A program made the position numbers and the translations under genes. A DNA stretch of 64,000 nt from Pseudoramibacter faecis. GTDB lineage: Bacteria > Bacillota > Clostridia > Eubacteriales > Eubacteriaceae. Positions 33,595 through 42,972 of this stretch are shown one piece after another. How positions within the stretch are numbered: position 1 is the first letter of the stretch; every line of letters starts with the position of its first letter. Under the pieces are notes generated by a model, which did not search any database, was not told the DNA's origin, and worked only from the letters and a program-made list of their open reading frames with translations. The stretch spans positions 62,001-126,000 of the forward strand of contig NZ_JAYFFI010000003.1 in the NCBI RefSeq assembly GCF_036289405.1, written 5' to 3'.

Positions 33595-35334
33595 TTACCC
33601 AGCAACACGCCAGTTCTTTGCGTTTTTCCGTATTTCCCAAAACTTTTGATAGATCCCCTGCGTTTCGATCAACTCCTGATGTTTTCCAGATTGAACAAGT
33701 TTCCCGTTATCAATCACAAGTATTTGATCTGCCTCCCGGATCGTTGATAAGCGGTGCGCGATCACGATTAAGGTCTTATTCTTAACCAGATCGCTGATAG
33801 CTTGCTGGAGGTGAATTTCATTTTCGGGATCGACACTTGCCGTAGCTTCATCCAAAAGCACAATGGGTGCATCCTTTAAGATCGCTCTTGCTATGGAAAT
33901 TCGCTGTTTCTCTCCACCTGACAGCGTACTGCCGCCCTCACCAACCATTGTTTGATACCCATTCGGCAATGCGCTGATAAAGTCATGACAGCGAGCCTTT
34001 TTTGCCGCTTCAAGGACCTGTTCGTGGGTGGCGTCCGGGCATCCGAACTTGATGTTGTTTTCGATCGTATCCCTGAAAAGGTAGACATTCTGAAACACCA
34101 TGCTCATGTTTTTCAAAAGACTGTCCGAAGTAAAGTCCCGCACATCGTGACCACCTATCAGAATGCGGCCTTCCTGAACGTCCCAAAACCGGGCGATCAG
34201 CCTCGTGATTGTCGTTTTCCCGCTGCCTGACGGCCCGACGATGGCTGTCATACTTCCTTCAGGAATAGAGAAGCTAACGTGATCTAATGCCTTTATCCCC
34301 TGAGCGTAGGAAAAGCTGACACCCTGAAAGGCAATATCAAAGGCTGCCAGATCAATATCCCTGCCGCCGTCATCTATGTCCTTTTCCTCCTTGATCTGTT
34401 CCACGCGATCAAGCGACGCCTCCATGGAGCGTATCATGGGCGTTAGCTGGCCCATGACTTCAACCGGTGTAAAGATGGAAAAGGAGGCAATCAAAATAAC
34501 AGCCAAAGTCGGAAAATCGATTTCTCCACGCAGGGTGAGGAATTGAGCAGTGAGCATAATAGCGCAGGCCGTTACGCGAAACACCATAGAATAGGCGACG
34601 TTCATCGGTGCAAATGCCCGTTCCAAAGCATAGGAAGCGTCAGCGGTCTTGTCATACGTTGTTTCTATGCCGCTCAGATTCTTTTCTTCCATGTTGAATG
34701 ACTTGATAACAGAAATTCCTTGCACATATTCAAGCGTGGCTTCTACAGCCTCTGCCTGAACGCGGCGTTGGTTTGCGGTTAATTCCTTGCCTTTTACCTG
34801 CATTCGGCCATACACCAAAAAGGAGCAGAGGACGCCAAGGATAAAAATCAATCCAATCCGCCAGTCAAACCACAGAATAAAGGCGCTGATAATCACCATA
34901 CTCACCATGCCGGTTGTGATGCGGTCAAGGACGTGCATGGAATAATTCTCAAGGAAATTCAGATCCGTTGTGACGGTTGCCGTGATGTCTCCCATGTTTC
35001 GATCATGGAAGAATCCCATTGCAACATCTCTCAGCTTGTCGCCCAGGGAAAGCCGTTCCCGCGCCACGAACTCAAAGCCTGCTGCACTCTGCAAGCTATG
35101 TATTCCATATTTGAAAACCATTCGTGCGAGCAGGGAGCCCCCTAAAATCCAAAGAATCGTTCTCCAATCCTGCCCGGACAAAGCACCTGCCTGCAGCGTT
35201 GAAAGAACATAGAACACCGCCCCCATGGGAAACATGGTTGCGACAGAATCAAGGAAACTGCAAATAAAACCGACGTATATTTTTTTGGACAGATCACCGG
35301 AGAGCCGAAGAACTCTCCTGATTGCACTCAGCAT
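33595..35334 (-). CDS. ABC transporter, fused permease-ATPase, YbtQ/IrtB-like (cassette B)
   Basis: A 579-residue half transporter with a six-helix membrane domain and Walker A GPSGSGKTTITRL, signature LSGGEKQRISIARA and Walker B IVLLDEATASVD. It overlaps the upstream transporter gene by 7 bases and is the last gene of the five-gene cassette. It is the paralog of 20021-21769 and probably pairs with the product of 35328-37100 to import a metallophore. Confidence 0.88.
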   Translation of the reverse strand: MLSAIRRVLRLSGDLSKKIYVGFICSFLDSVATMFPMGAVFYVLSTLQAGALSGQDWRTILWILGGSLLARMVFKYGIHSLQSAAGFEFVARERLSLGDKLRDVAMGFFHDRNMGDITATVTTDLNFLENYSMHVLDRITTGMVSMVIISAFILWFDWRIGLIFILGVLCSFLVYGRMQVKGKELTANQRRVQAEAVEATLEYVQGISVIKSFNMEEKNLSGIETTYDKTADASYALERAFAPMNVAYSMVFRVTACAIMLTAQFLTLRGEIDFPTLAVILIASFSIFTPVEVMGQLTPMIRSMEASLDRVEQIKEEKDIDDGGRDIDLAAFDIAFQGVSFSYAQGIKALDHVSFSIPEGSMTAIVGPSGSGKTTITRLIARFWDVQEGRILIGGHDVRDFTSDSLLKNMSMVFQNVYLFRDTIENNIKFGCPDATHEQVLEAAKKARCHDFISALPNGYQTMVGEGGSTLSGGEKQRISIARAILKDAPIVLLDEATASVDPENEIHLQQAISDLVKNKTLIVIAHRLSTIREADQILVIDNGKLVQSGKHQELIETQGIYQKFWEIRKNAKNWRVAG

Positions 35335-37100
35335 ATCTGTGTTACCTCCTGACTAATACTCCAATCCATGGCGGAAATATGAGCTTTCCACATATCCAAA
35401 TAGGTCTGTGAGGATGAAAGAAGCTGCTCATGGGTTCCTTTTGCAGAGACTTCCCCATCCTCCAAAACAATGATCTGATCGGCATACATGATGGTGGATA
35501 AACGATGTGCAATGACAATCAGGGTTTTTCCCTTTGTAAGCCGATCAATAGATCGCTGTATCTTATCCTCGTTTTCGGGGTCTGTAAAAGCGGTTGCTTC
35601 GTCAAGAATGACGATGGGAGCGTCTTTTAAGATCGCTCTCGCAATCGCGAGCCTCTGTCGCTCGCCCCCTGACAACCTTGATCCGGCATCCCCGGCGCTC
35701 GTATCATACCACTGCGGAAGCCGCCTAATAAATTCTCCGCAGCCTGCCTGCTCGGCAGCTTGTTCCACTTCTTCGTCAGAAGCGTCCGGCTTTCCAATGC
35801 GTATGTTGTCCCGTAAGCTCATGTTGAAGAGAAAATTATCCTGTGAAACGTAGCTGATTTGATCGGAAAGCTCTGACAAGGAAATATGCCTGACGTCTAC
35901 GCCGCCGATCTGTATCGTCCCCGCATTTATATCCCAAAAACGGGCAATGAGCTTCGCTAAAGTTGACTTTCCTGAGCCAGAAGGACCGACAAGCGCCGTA
36001 ACCGTTCCCTCCTTTGCCGTAAAGGATACACCATGAATGACCTCGGTATCCCCATAACTGAAATGAATGTCCTTTAACTCAATCTCGGCTCCACTTGGAT
36101 GTTTGGGCTCCGTTGGGACAGGAAGCTCCTCCGCGTCCAAAAGCGCCTGAACACGCGGCTGGATTTCATAAATTGCCGATATGTCTTGCCAAAACTCAAT
36201 CATGGCCTGCAAGGAGCCTGCAAGCCCCATAGACAAAAGCAGGCATAAGATGACTTCGTTCAGCGTCACAGCTCCGCGTGACAGGATTGCGACACCAACA
36301 GGAAGAACAAAGGAAATGCTGGAAGTCATAACGGCCTGGCCAACACTCATATATGGATAACAATGCCTGTACCAAGCCGTGGTAACATCCCGCACTTTCA
36401 AAACGGCGGCTTTGAAGCGGCCCATGGAGGATGCCGTTTGGTTAAACATGCGAATGACCTCCATGCCGTTCACATATTCAACAATTGTCGCATTCATGTT
36501 TCCGTTTGCACTCATGTATTCCTTCATCATTTCTCCGCGCCCGAACATCATGCTGTAAAGGATGATGTTGCCGAGAATCGCTGAGCCAAGAGAGGCAAGC
36601 GCCATGCGCCAGTCCACAAAAAGCAGATAAGCAAAGACCAGCAAGGGGATTAAAATGCTCGCCGTCATTTCAGGGATCGCATGGGCAATCTGTCCTTCCA
36701 AGCGATCCGTATCGTCGATCACAAGCTGCTTAAACTCCCCGGACGCCTTTTCCTGCACCGCGCCCATGGACATCTTCGACATCTTTTTCATAATCGTACA
36801 GCGTATGTTGCGAATGATCTCATACGCCGCCTTATGGGAGCACAGGGTGGATTTTGAGAACAGATAAAATTTGAGAAAGTACCCCAGTAGAGCGGACAGC
36901 GAAAGCCCGACAGCCCATGCGAATGTCAGCTGATGGTCTAATGCTTTTCCCAGCAAAACTGCTACGGAAATATAGGGTAGCAAGCCAAAGGCTGACGATA
37001 ATACGGACAGCACAACGGAAATGCGAATCAACGCTTTCCGCTGTTTTGCAAAGCTCAGAATCCCTTTCAACGGGGATTCTCTTTTTTCTCTTTTGTCCAC
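35328..37100 (-). CDS. ABC transporter, fused permease-ATPase, YbtP/IrtA-like (cassette B)
   Basis: A 590-residue half transporter with Walker A GPSGSGKSTLAKL, signature LSGGERQRLAIARA and Walker B IVILDEATAFTD. It lies 15 bases after the ECF ATPase gene. It is the paralog of 21766-23514. Confidence 0.88.
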   Translation of the reverse strand: MDKREKRESPLKGILSFAKQRKALIRISVVLSVLSSAFGLLPYISVAVLLGKALDHQLTFAWAVGLSLSALLGYFLKFYLFSKSTLCSHKAAYEIIRNIRCTIMKKMSKMSMGAVQEKASGEFKQLVIDDTDRLEGQIAHAIPEMTASILIPLLVFAYLLFVDWRMALASLGSAILGNIILYSMMFGRGEMMKEYMSANGNMNATIVEYVNGMEVIRMFNQTASSMGRFKAAVLKVRDVTTAWYRHCYPYMSVGQAVMTSSISFVLPVGVAILSRGAVTLNEVILCLLLSMGLAGSLQAMIEFWQDISAIYEIQPRVQALLDAEELPVPTEPKHPSGAEIELKDIHFSYGDTEVIHGVSFTAKEGTVTALVGPSGSGKSTLAKLIARFWDINAGTIQIGGVDVRHISLSELSDQISYVSQDNFLFNMSLRDNIRIGKPDASDEEVEQAAEQAGCGEFIRRLPQWYDTSAGDAGSRLSGGERQRLAIARAILKDAPIVILDEATAFTDPENEDKIQRSIDRLTKGKTLIVIAHRLSTIMYADQIIVLEDGEVSAKGTHEQLLSSSQTYLDMWKAHISAMDWSISQEVTQIC

Positions 37101-37115
37101 ATTGACCTCCTCCTG

Positions 37116-38537
37116 CTATGATAGCACGATTGTTTGATCGGTTAAGTCATTCAAAAACTCTGCATCGTGCGTTACGATAAGAATTAGTTTTCCCTGAGCC
37201 TTTATCTTGCGCAGGGCTTCTTTCAAATTCTGCATATTGCGTCCATCCAGGCCGCTGGTGGGCTCGTCCAGTACCAGGATATCTGCTCCAGCGGCCAATG
37301 CCGCAGCAATTGTGACGCGCTGCTTTTGCCCGCCGGAGAGAGAAAGCGGGTGGCGATCCTTATATCCCTCAAGGCCGAAGCGGTTTAGGAGTTCTGTAAT
37401 TTTCTGAGGATCGGCTTTACGGCGTTTTGACTGCCGCTTGCGGTCTGCAAGCTGTATCTCGTGTAAAACGCTCTCCGTAAAAAGCTGATAGTCTGCATCC
37501 TGTATGACCATATATGCGCTTTTACACAGTTCCTTTGCTCCAACTTTCTTTCCGTTTAAGGTAATAATGCCGTCACTTGGCGTAAGAAGCCCGCATAGGG
37601 TCTTTGCAAGCGTTGTTTTCCCCGAGCCGTTCTTTCCGACGATCCCAACGATTTTTCCTTGCTTTCCCCAGGAAAACCGGAACGTCATATCACGGATAAT
37701 TCTCTGCCTGCCATAAGAAACGGTCAGCCCTTCGCAAGACAGTTCATTTTCCCCGCTGTCAGACGAATCAGACCGGAAATGGATATCATACTCGCATAAG
37801 CTCCGCAGGCCATATTGCCTCAGGTCATCCTCGGACAGTTGTTTGGCGTTTTCTGCGCTCCATATCTGCTGGATCTCTCCTTTCGCCATATACACATAGC
37901 GGTCTGCGATTCCGTCAAGCCATGATAGTCGATGCTCTGATACGATCAGCGTTTTCCCTTCGGCTTTTAGCGCGGACAGCATTTTTCTTATATCCTGAAT
38001 GGAGCTTTCATCAAGATTGGCCGTGGGCTCATCCAGCAGGATCACGTCCGTTGACATGGCATACACCGAGGCTATGGCGAGCTTCTGTTTTTCTCCGCTG
38101 GACAGCATAAAAAGGCTTCTGTCTTTCAGTCTTCCGATATTCAAATGCGAGAAGGCGTTTTCAACGTTTTCGTTGATTCTCTCCGTAGACAAGGACAGAT
38201 TCTCACAGCCAAACGCAATTTCATCCGTGGAGTTGACAGTAAAAAACTGTGAACGGGGGTCCTGAAAGACTGTGCTTATGTGTGCGCTGACCTCATATTG
38301 TTCAAGTCCTTCATAAGAAGTTTCCCTGAAAAACAGCTCGCCTGACAGCTTTCCTTCATAAAATTCGGGGATCAATCCATTCAGGCAGCGGAGCAAGGTT
38401 GTCTTTCCGCACCCGCTTTCCCCTGTCAGAACAAGACACTCGCCTTGTTTGACTTGCAGATTGACATTCTTCAACGCGTCTCCCTGTGCAGCCGCTTCGT
38501 ACTGGAAGCAGAGGTCTTTGATTGTTATGATATTCAT
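37116..38537 (-). CDS. ECF transporter energizing ATPase, two fused domains (cassette B)
   Basis: A 473-residue protein with two ABC ATPase domains. Domain 1: Walker A GESGCGKTTLL, a signature with Ser for Gly (LSSGEKQKLAIAS) and Walker B VILLDEPTANLD. Domain 2: GKNGSGKTTLAK, LSGGQKQRVTIA and ILVLDEPTSGLD. It overlaps the EcfT gene by 4 bases. It is the paralog of 17171-18670. Confidence 0.9.
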   Translation of the reverse strand: MNIITIKDLCFQYEAAAQGDALKNVNLQVKQGECLVLTGESGCGKTTLLRCLNGLIPEFYEGKLSGELFFRETSYEGLEQYEVSAHISTVFQDPRSQFFTVNSTDEIAFGCENLSLSTERINENVENAFSHLNIGRLKDRSLFMLSSGEKQKLAIASVYAMSTDVILLDEPTANLDESSIQDIRKMLSALKAEGKTLIVSEHRLSWLDGIADRYVYMAKGEIQQIWSAENAKQLSEDDLRQYGLRSLCEYDIHFRSDSSDSGENELSCEGLTVSYGRQRIIRDMTFRFSWGKQGKIVGIVGKNGSGKTTLAKTLCGLLTPSDGIITLNGKKVGAKELCKSAYMVIQDADYQLFTESVLHEIQLADRKRQSKRRKADPQKITELLNRFGLEGYKDRHPLSLSGGQKQRVTIAAALAAGADILVLDEPTSGLDGRNMQNLKEALRKIKAQGKLILIVTHDAEFLNDLTDQTIVLS

Positions 38538-39241
38538 GCCAAACCTCCCAACAGCCCGAAACGTCCACAGGATAATGCCGCCAGATTACTGCCGACAACA
38601 AGCAGCAGATAGAATATATCTCTGAATCTTATTTTCATAGGGATACGCATCCCCCTGGGCGCTGGATTTTCTATTGCCCTTGTAACGGCGGCTGCAGCCA
38701 GCTCGTCCGCAACCTTGACGCAGCGCATCATAAAAGGGACAAGCATGTACTCGGTCGTTAAAGCCGGGGCTTTCAAAAAGGTTGAGACGGTCAAAGGAAC
38801 GCCCCGCGTTCTCATGGCGTCTTTAATCTGAGACAGTTCCTGCCGGATCGTGGGTATGAAGCGCAGGGCGATTGCCAGCGCAAGCGAAGTTGATTTTGGG
38901 CAATGCAGTTTTTGCAGGCCCACCATCAGCTCGCTTACGCTCATGCTTTTTAACGACAACAGAATGACCCCGATCAATGGAGACATCTTTCGCAGCAGGA
39001 AAATCGGTCTTTCAATCGCTTGTGGCATGCCTAAATGAGATACCAACGCATACAGCCCGGCAATAAAGCAAAACCAGAGTCCGAGCCTGACCGCCTCTTT
39101 TGGCAGACGAAGATAAAGCAGAAAACCCATTAAAAATGCTATTTCAACGGCCATCCCCACTGGCGAGAAAATCCAGAAGATGCACACCCCGGAAACTATG
39201 ATTTGGACAATAAGAATCCGTGGGTCAATGCGATACATCAT
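38534..39241 (-). CDS. ECF transporter T component (cassette B)
   Basis: A 235-residue membrane protein with the EcfT coupling motifs DAMRTRGVPLTV and AAVTRAIENPAPRG. It overlaps the S-component gene by 4 bases. It is the paralog of 18687-19415. Confidence 0.87.
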   Translation of the reverse strand: MMYRIDPRILIVQIIVSGVCIFWIFSPVGMAVEIAFLMGFLLYLRLPKEAVRLGLWFCFIAGLYALVSHLGMPQAIERPIFLLRKMSPLIGVILLSLKSMSVSELMVGLQKLHCPKSTSLALAIALRFIPTIRQELSQIKDAMRTRGVPLTVSTFLKAPALTTEYMLVPFMMRCVKVADELAAAAVTRAIENPAPRGMRIPMKIRFRDIFYLLLVVGSNLAALSCGRFGLLGGLA

Positions 39242-39825
39242 ACGACACCGGCTTTTTCAAAATGCTTTTTCAGGAGTGCTTTCGCAATGACGGCACCGAG
39301 GATAATGGCTATAATCGTTACGGGAATGGCTATGTATCCGGTAGGCGTATGAGCGGCGGCGATCAGCGCGTCAGAGGTCTCCGCAGGATAGCCCAGTCTG
39401 TAAACATAGGCGGGATAATAGTAAATCGGAGCAATCGCGCCGAGATAGTAAGCAACTGTGTACAATCCGAAAGAAACAGTGAGAGCCTTATAACTCTGAT
39501 ACCTTGTCCTGTTCACAAGGATTTCTCCGACGATCCCAAGAACGATCATCCAAATCAAAACAAAGAAGCCGCCAAAAAGTACCCATAGGATTCCTACAAG
39601 AGCGCAAATGCCGATTACGGCACCTTTCTTGCGCACTTTTGCCATCACAAGCATATACAAAGGTGCGGAAAAAAGGGAGATAATTGCAACGGAATACATC
39701 TGCACGGTCATACTCAAGGCCATCAGAGAACCTGCCAGCATGGTGATGACAAAAAGCAATGCGCCAAAGATACCGATCATTGCAATGTCTTTCATCTTCA
39801 TCCGGTTTTCTTTTGTGTTACTCAT
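39238..39825 (-). CDS. ECF transporter S component, MptD/Trep_Strep family (cassette B)
   Basis: A 195-residue membrane protein with about six hydrophobic segments, same length as and similar to the S component at 19415-20002 (ends ALLKKHFEKAGVV against AILKKHFVKAGIV). It is the first gene of cassette B and sits behind the operator at 39851-39866, with AAGGAGGTACTC before the ATG. Confidence 0.83.
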   Translation of the reverse strand: MSNTKENRMKMKDIAMIGIFGALLFVITMLAGSLMALSMTVQMYSVAIISLFSAPLYMLVMAKVRKKGAVIGICALVGILWVLFGGFFVLIWMIVLGIVGEILVNRTRYQSYKALTVSFGLYTVAYYLGAIAPIYYYPAYVYRLGYPAETSDALIAAAHTPTGYIAIPVTIIAIILGAVIAKALLKKHFEKAGVV

Positions 39826-39850
39826 TTAGAGTACCTCCTTATCAATTTTG

Positions 39851-39866
39851 ATTAGACTAAGCTAAC
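39851..39866 (-). promoter_or_regulatory. Operator GTTAG-N6-CTAAT before transport cassette B
   Basis: The minus strand reads GTTAGCTTAGTCTAAT, one base off a perfect dyad, just after a TATATC -10-like box and 26 bases before the S-component start. Extended to 19 bases it agrees at 15 positions with the DtxR/IdeR iron-box consensus TTAGGTTAGSCTAACCTAA. Confidence 0.65.
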
Positions 39867-39930
39867 TGATATAAGAATACCAATAAATTGCCTCTCTGCG
39901 TGTCACATTCCGAAGTTTCCATGTCACCAA

Positions 39931-39965
39931 AAGAAAAACCTCACGCATCCATTGGGAGCGTGAGG
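39931..39965 (-). terminator. Terminator of the AraC-type regulator gene
   Basis: Minus-strand stem CCTCACGC/GCGTGAGG followed by TTTTTCTTTT, right after the regulator stop and before the cassette B promoter. Confidence 0.85.
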
Positions 39966-39981
39966 TAATGGGGCTAGACGG

Positions 39982-40974
39982 CTATTTATTTGTTTTTAGC
40001 ATTTCTCCTGGAGATATTCCGTAGTGCTTACGAAAAAGATTGATAAAATAGCCCGTATGGGAATACCCAACCATCCAGGCGACATCATGGACGGTATACT
40101 GTCCTTTTTTTAGGAGCATTTGAGCCGTTTCCATTCGTTTTTGCACGATATATTCATTGACAGTTACACCAAAGCAATGCTTGAAGCCTTCTTTTAGAAG
40201 CTGCTCGTTCATCGCTGCCGCTTTTGCCAATTCTGAAATCGTAAGTGGATGCGCATGTTTTTTACTGATAATATCTCTGGCTTTCAAAAGAGCGTCGTAG
40301 TCATTACTGCTTATACGTATGCCAAAATCATTCCGTGGAGAGCGGCAAATCACTTCATCGCAATACACAGCCAAAAGCTCAAACACTTTTCCATGAAGAT
40401 ATATTTTTTTAAGATCATCAGGCAGGTGGCAGCCTATGATTTCTGCCAGGATTTTCGCAACATTGGGCGTGTATGTATAAAGCCTTGCCGGGAGGCTTTT
40501 GTTCATATCAAACAATGCGCCGCGTTCCCGGATGCTTGAGATAATGCTGCCAAAGGCACCTTCTTCCACCGTGATGCTGATGCTCTGGAACCGTCTGTTT
40601 TTTTCTATTTTGCTTTTGCATTCCTGAATAACGCCATATCTGACCTGACTTTGCTGCGCCCCGATGCAGAATGGATAAATAATCCCATCCTTCTTATAAA
40701 TCCATTCCATCTGCCCTTCCATACAGAAAGAAAGCTGAAACAAGTTCAGATCCGCATGTGTTGTTGTCATCTCAATATCATCATAAGCGACAAAATCTGA
40801 GATCGTCAAAACAAGTCCCGGCACTACCTCGACATTATCATATGTTCCAATGAGCATATCGCGTGAAATGCGGTAGTTGGACTCATCAACCTTGCTGGCT
40901 TTCTGTGGAAGGCTTGGTGAATGTATATTGACAGATGTGGGTACATACCTGGGATTTGGATAGGATAGAATCAT
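39982..40974 (-). CDS. AraC-family regulator (YbtA-like position)
   Basis: A 330-residue regulator with an N-terminal sensory domain and a C-terminal double helix-turn-helix (LTISELAKAAAMNEQLLKEG, HDVAWMVGYSHTGYFINLFR). It sits directly upstream of the uptake cassette, as ybtA does at the yersiniabactin locus, and may activate it when the ferric metallophore is bound. Its own promoter carries the shared GTTAG-N6-CTAAC operator across the transcription start. Confidence 0.88.
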   Translation of the reverse strand: MILSYPNPRYVPTSVNIHSPSLPQKASKVDESNYRISRDMLIGTYDNVEVVPGLVLTISDFVAYDDIEMTTTHADLNLFQLSFCMEGQMEWIYKKDGIIYPFCIGAQQSQVRYGVIQECKSKIEKNRRFQSISITVEEGAFGSIISSIRERGALFDMNKSLPARLYTYTPNVAKILAEIIGCHLPDDLKKIYLHGKVFELLAVYCDEVICRSPRNDFGIRISSNDYDALLKARDIISKKHAHPLTISELAKAAAMNEQLLKEGFKHCFGVTVNEYIVQKRMETAQMLLKKGQYTVHDVAWMVGYSHTGYFINLFRKHYGISPGEMLKTNK

Positions 40975-41001
40975 TTATATCACCACCTCTCAAAGGATGC
41001 G

Positions 41002-41049
41002 GTTAGAGACTGCTAACTATATTATACCCCGTCATGTCAAGTTTGGCAA
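41002..41049 (-). promoter_or_regulatory. Promoter and operator of the AraC-type regulator
   Basis: -35 TTGCCA (41044-41049), a 17-base spacer and -10 TATAAT (41021-41026), then the dyad GTTAGCAGTCTCTAAC (41002-41017) over the expected start point. A repressor bound there would block transcription. Confidence 0.75.
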
Positions 41050-41127
41050 AAACATATATATATGAAAAAGTGCGAAACTGCTTTTTTCTGTCTCTGATAA
41101 CCTTATCCATGCAAACATGCTATGTAC

Positions 41128-41157
41128 GGTGAAAAGAGCTCCCACGCTCTTTTCACC
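41128..41157. terminator. Stem-loop at the end of the conjugation operon
   Basis: Perfect arms GGTGAAAAGAGC/GCTCTTTTCACC with a 6-base loop, 5 bases past the CHAP gene stop. The T-run lies on the plus-strand side, with A's on the other. Confidence 0.7.
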
Positions 41158-41161
41158 CTTT

Positions 41162-42902
41162 TTAATAAGCAGGCAACCCATATCCGTAGATGCTGCTGCT
41201 CCCCACGGTGTACTGCTGCTGTCGGCAGGCGTCACCGGAGTTGCCCTCTACGGTATGGACCACGCCATTCTCACAGTATTCCACGATGCCCACATGGTCA
41301 ATGCTGCCATCCGCGCCCCAGTCAAAAAAGATGATGTCCCCGGCCATCGGTTCATGGTTTCGGTCCTGCCACTGTCCCTGCGTTTTGAACCAGTTCACGC
41401 CATCGGAGCAGAGGGAAACCTTCGGAATGATCCCCGCCTCGATGTAGCCGCACTCCTCCGCACACCAACTTACAAAGCAGGCACACCATTCCACGCGGCC
41501 GCTAAACCCATACCAGGACCAGTAAGGCTGCCCACCCTGCTGTCCGAGCTGAGACAATGCCAGTTCCACAATAGCCTGGTTGCCAAAGCCCATGCTGAAC
41601 GCCCGGCCATAGGGATAGTAGCGCAGGACGTGTGCCACATACTGCTTGTCTCCGTAACTGCTCCAGCCCATCTTTGCTGCCATCTTGTCGGAAAATTCCG
41701 AGGCGTTGGCTACAGAGTAGCCGCCGTAGTTACGAATCGCCCAGGTGATATAGCCGCTCCCGAAGTTGTAGCCCTGCAGGGCCAGTTTGATGTGTTCCAT
41801 ATCCACCGGGTTTTCCACTCCGGCAGCCTCCAGGGCGGCTTTTAACTCTTGCACGCCGCACTCCACAGAATATTCCGGGTCGGTGATCCCATTTGGCACA
41901 TGAGGATAGCGGGTGTTAAAGCCGCCCTCCGCCGCCTGCATGGAGTCAAGCCCCCGGCCCCCCGGACTCCTGCATCATCACGGCTTTGATGAGTTCCACA
42001 TATTCCGGGATGCCGTACTGCTGGGCATACTTGCGGATCATGAGGTCGTAGGCTTCCACCTCGGCGCTCACCGGCGTATAGGTGCTGCTGCGGCTCCCGC
42101 CGCCAAAGATTGACACTGCACAGCCCAAAAGCACAACGATCAGGATAATCACCACGGCAATCCAGCCACACGCAAGGATGGCGGAGAGCAGCGTCATACC
42201 CGCAAGGATGGCCCGGACCGCTCTTGCCGCAGCCTGTGCCGTCCGTTTGGCTGCCTTAGCCGCCTTCTGTATTGCTGCTCTTGCAACTTGTGCTGTTTTC
42301 TGTGCTGTCTTTGTGGCTGCCTGGGCACTTTTGGACGCCTGCTGTCCTGTTTTTACAGCGGTTTTGGATGCCATCTCCGCTGTCTTGACAGAGCGCCCGG
42401 TTTCTTTTGCCCCTCGCTTCAGCGTGTTTACTGTGGCGTTTCCGGCAGAGCGTGCCGACTGGCGCACGGAAAGCGGGCTTTGACCACGTGTCCGGATGGG
42501 GACGTTCTCTCTTTGGATGATCTGGCCTGCGATCTGTTCTGTCGTTTTCCCGCCTGAGCGGGTCGCCTGCTTGGTCTGTTCCCGCGCCTGTCGGAGTGGC
42601 CGCTCGGCTTTTCTCTGCTTGAAATACTCCTTTGCTTTAGAGAGATTGTCCGCTGTCTCCTTGACAGCCTTGCGCCCACGTTTGTCAAACTGGTGCCCGG
42701 CCTCATGGAGCGCGGAACCCGACAGGGTAGAAACCCGGTCCGTGGCATATTCCTCCGGGGAGTTCTCTGCCCTGTAATAGCCGTGCTCTGCCTTATCTTT
42801 CACACGCACACATGCGTCCTTCATGCGCTGGGCGACTACGGCGGACTTATCGATGGTTTTCACCGTGCCCTTCAGCACATCCCGCGTCTTGATCTGCGGC
42901 AT
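41162..42902 (-). pseudogene. Conjugation-associated lysozyme/CHAP hydrolase, frameshifted
   Basis: A VirB1-like wall hydrolase of Tn916/Tn1549 elements that opens peptidoglycan for the transfer channel. The first part (42902 to about 41945) has a long Ala/Lys/Thr-rich region, a membrane segment (LACGWIAVVIILIVVLLGCA) and the start of the lysozyme domain (YGIPEYVELIKAVMMQESGG). The rest (EGGFNTRYPHVPNGITDPEY ... CHAP domain WCACFVSWCAEECGY ... GIVEYCENGVVHTVEGNSGD) is in another frame. One G too many in a run of six, near 41956, causes the break; five G's would restore ESGGRGLDSMQAAEGG. It could be a real mutation or an assembly error. Confidence 0.85.
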
Positions 42903-42972
42903 AACTCATCACCTCCCGAAAAAAAGCAGAGCGGCAGGGTGTGCCGCTCCACAACGATATACACATTTTCTC

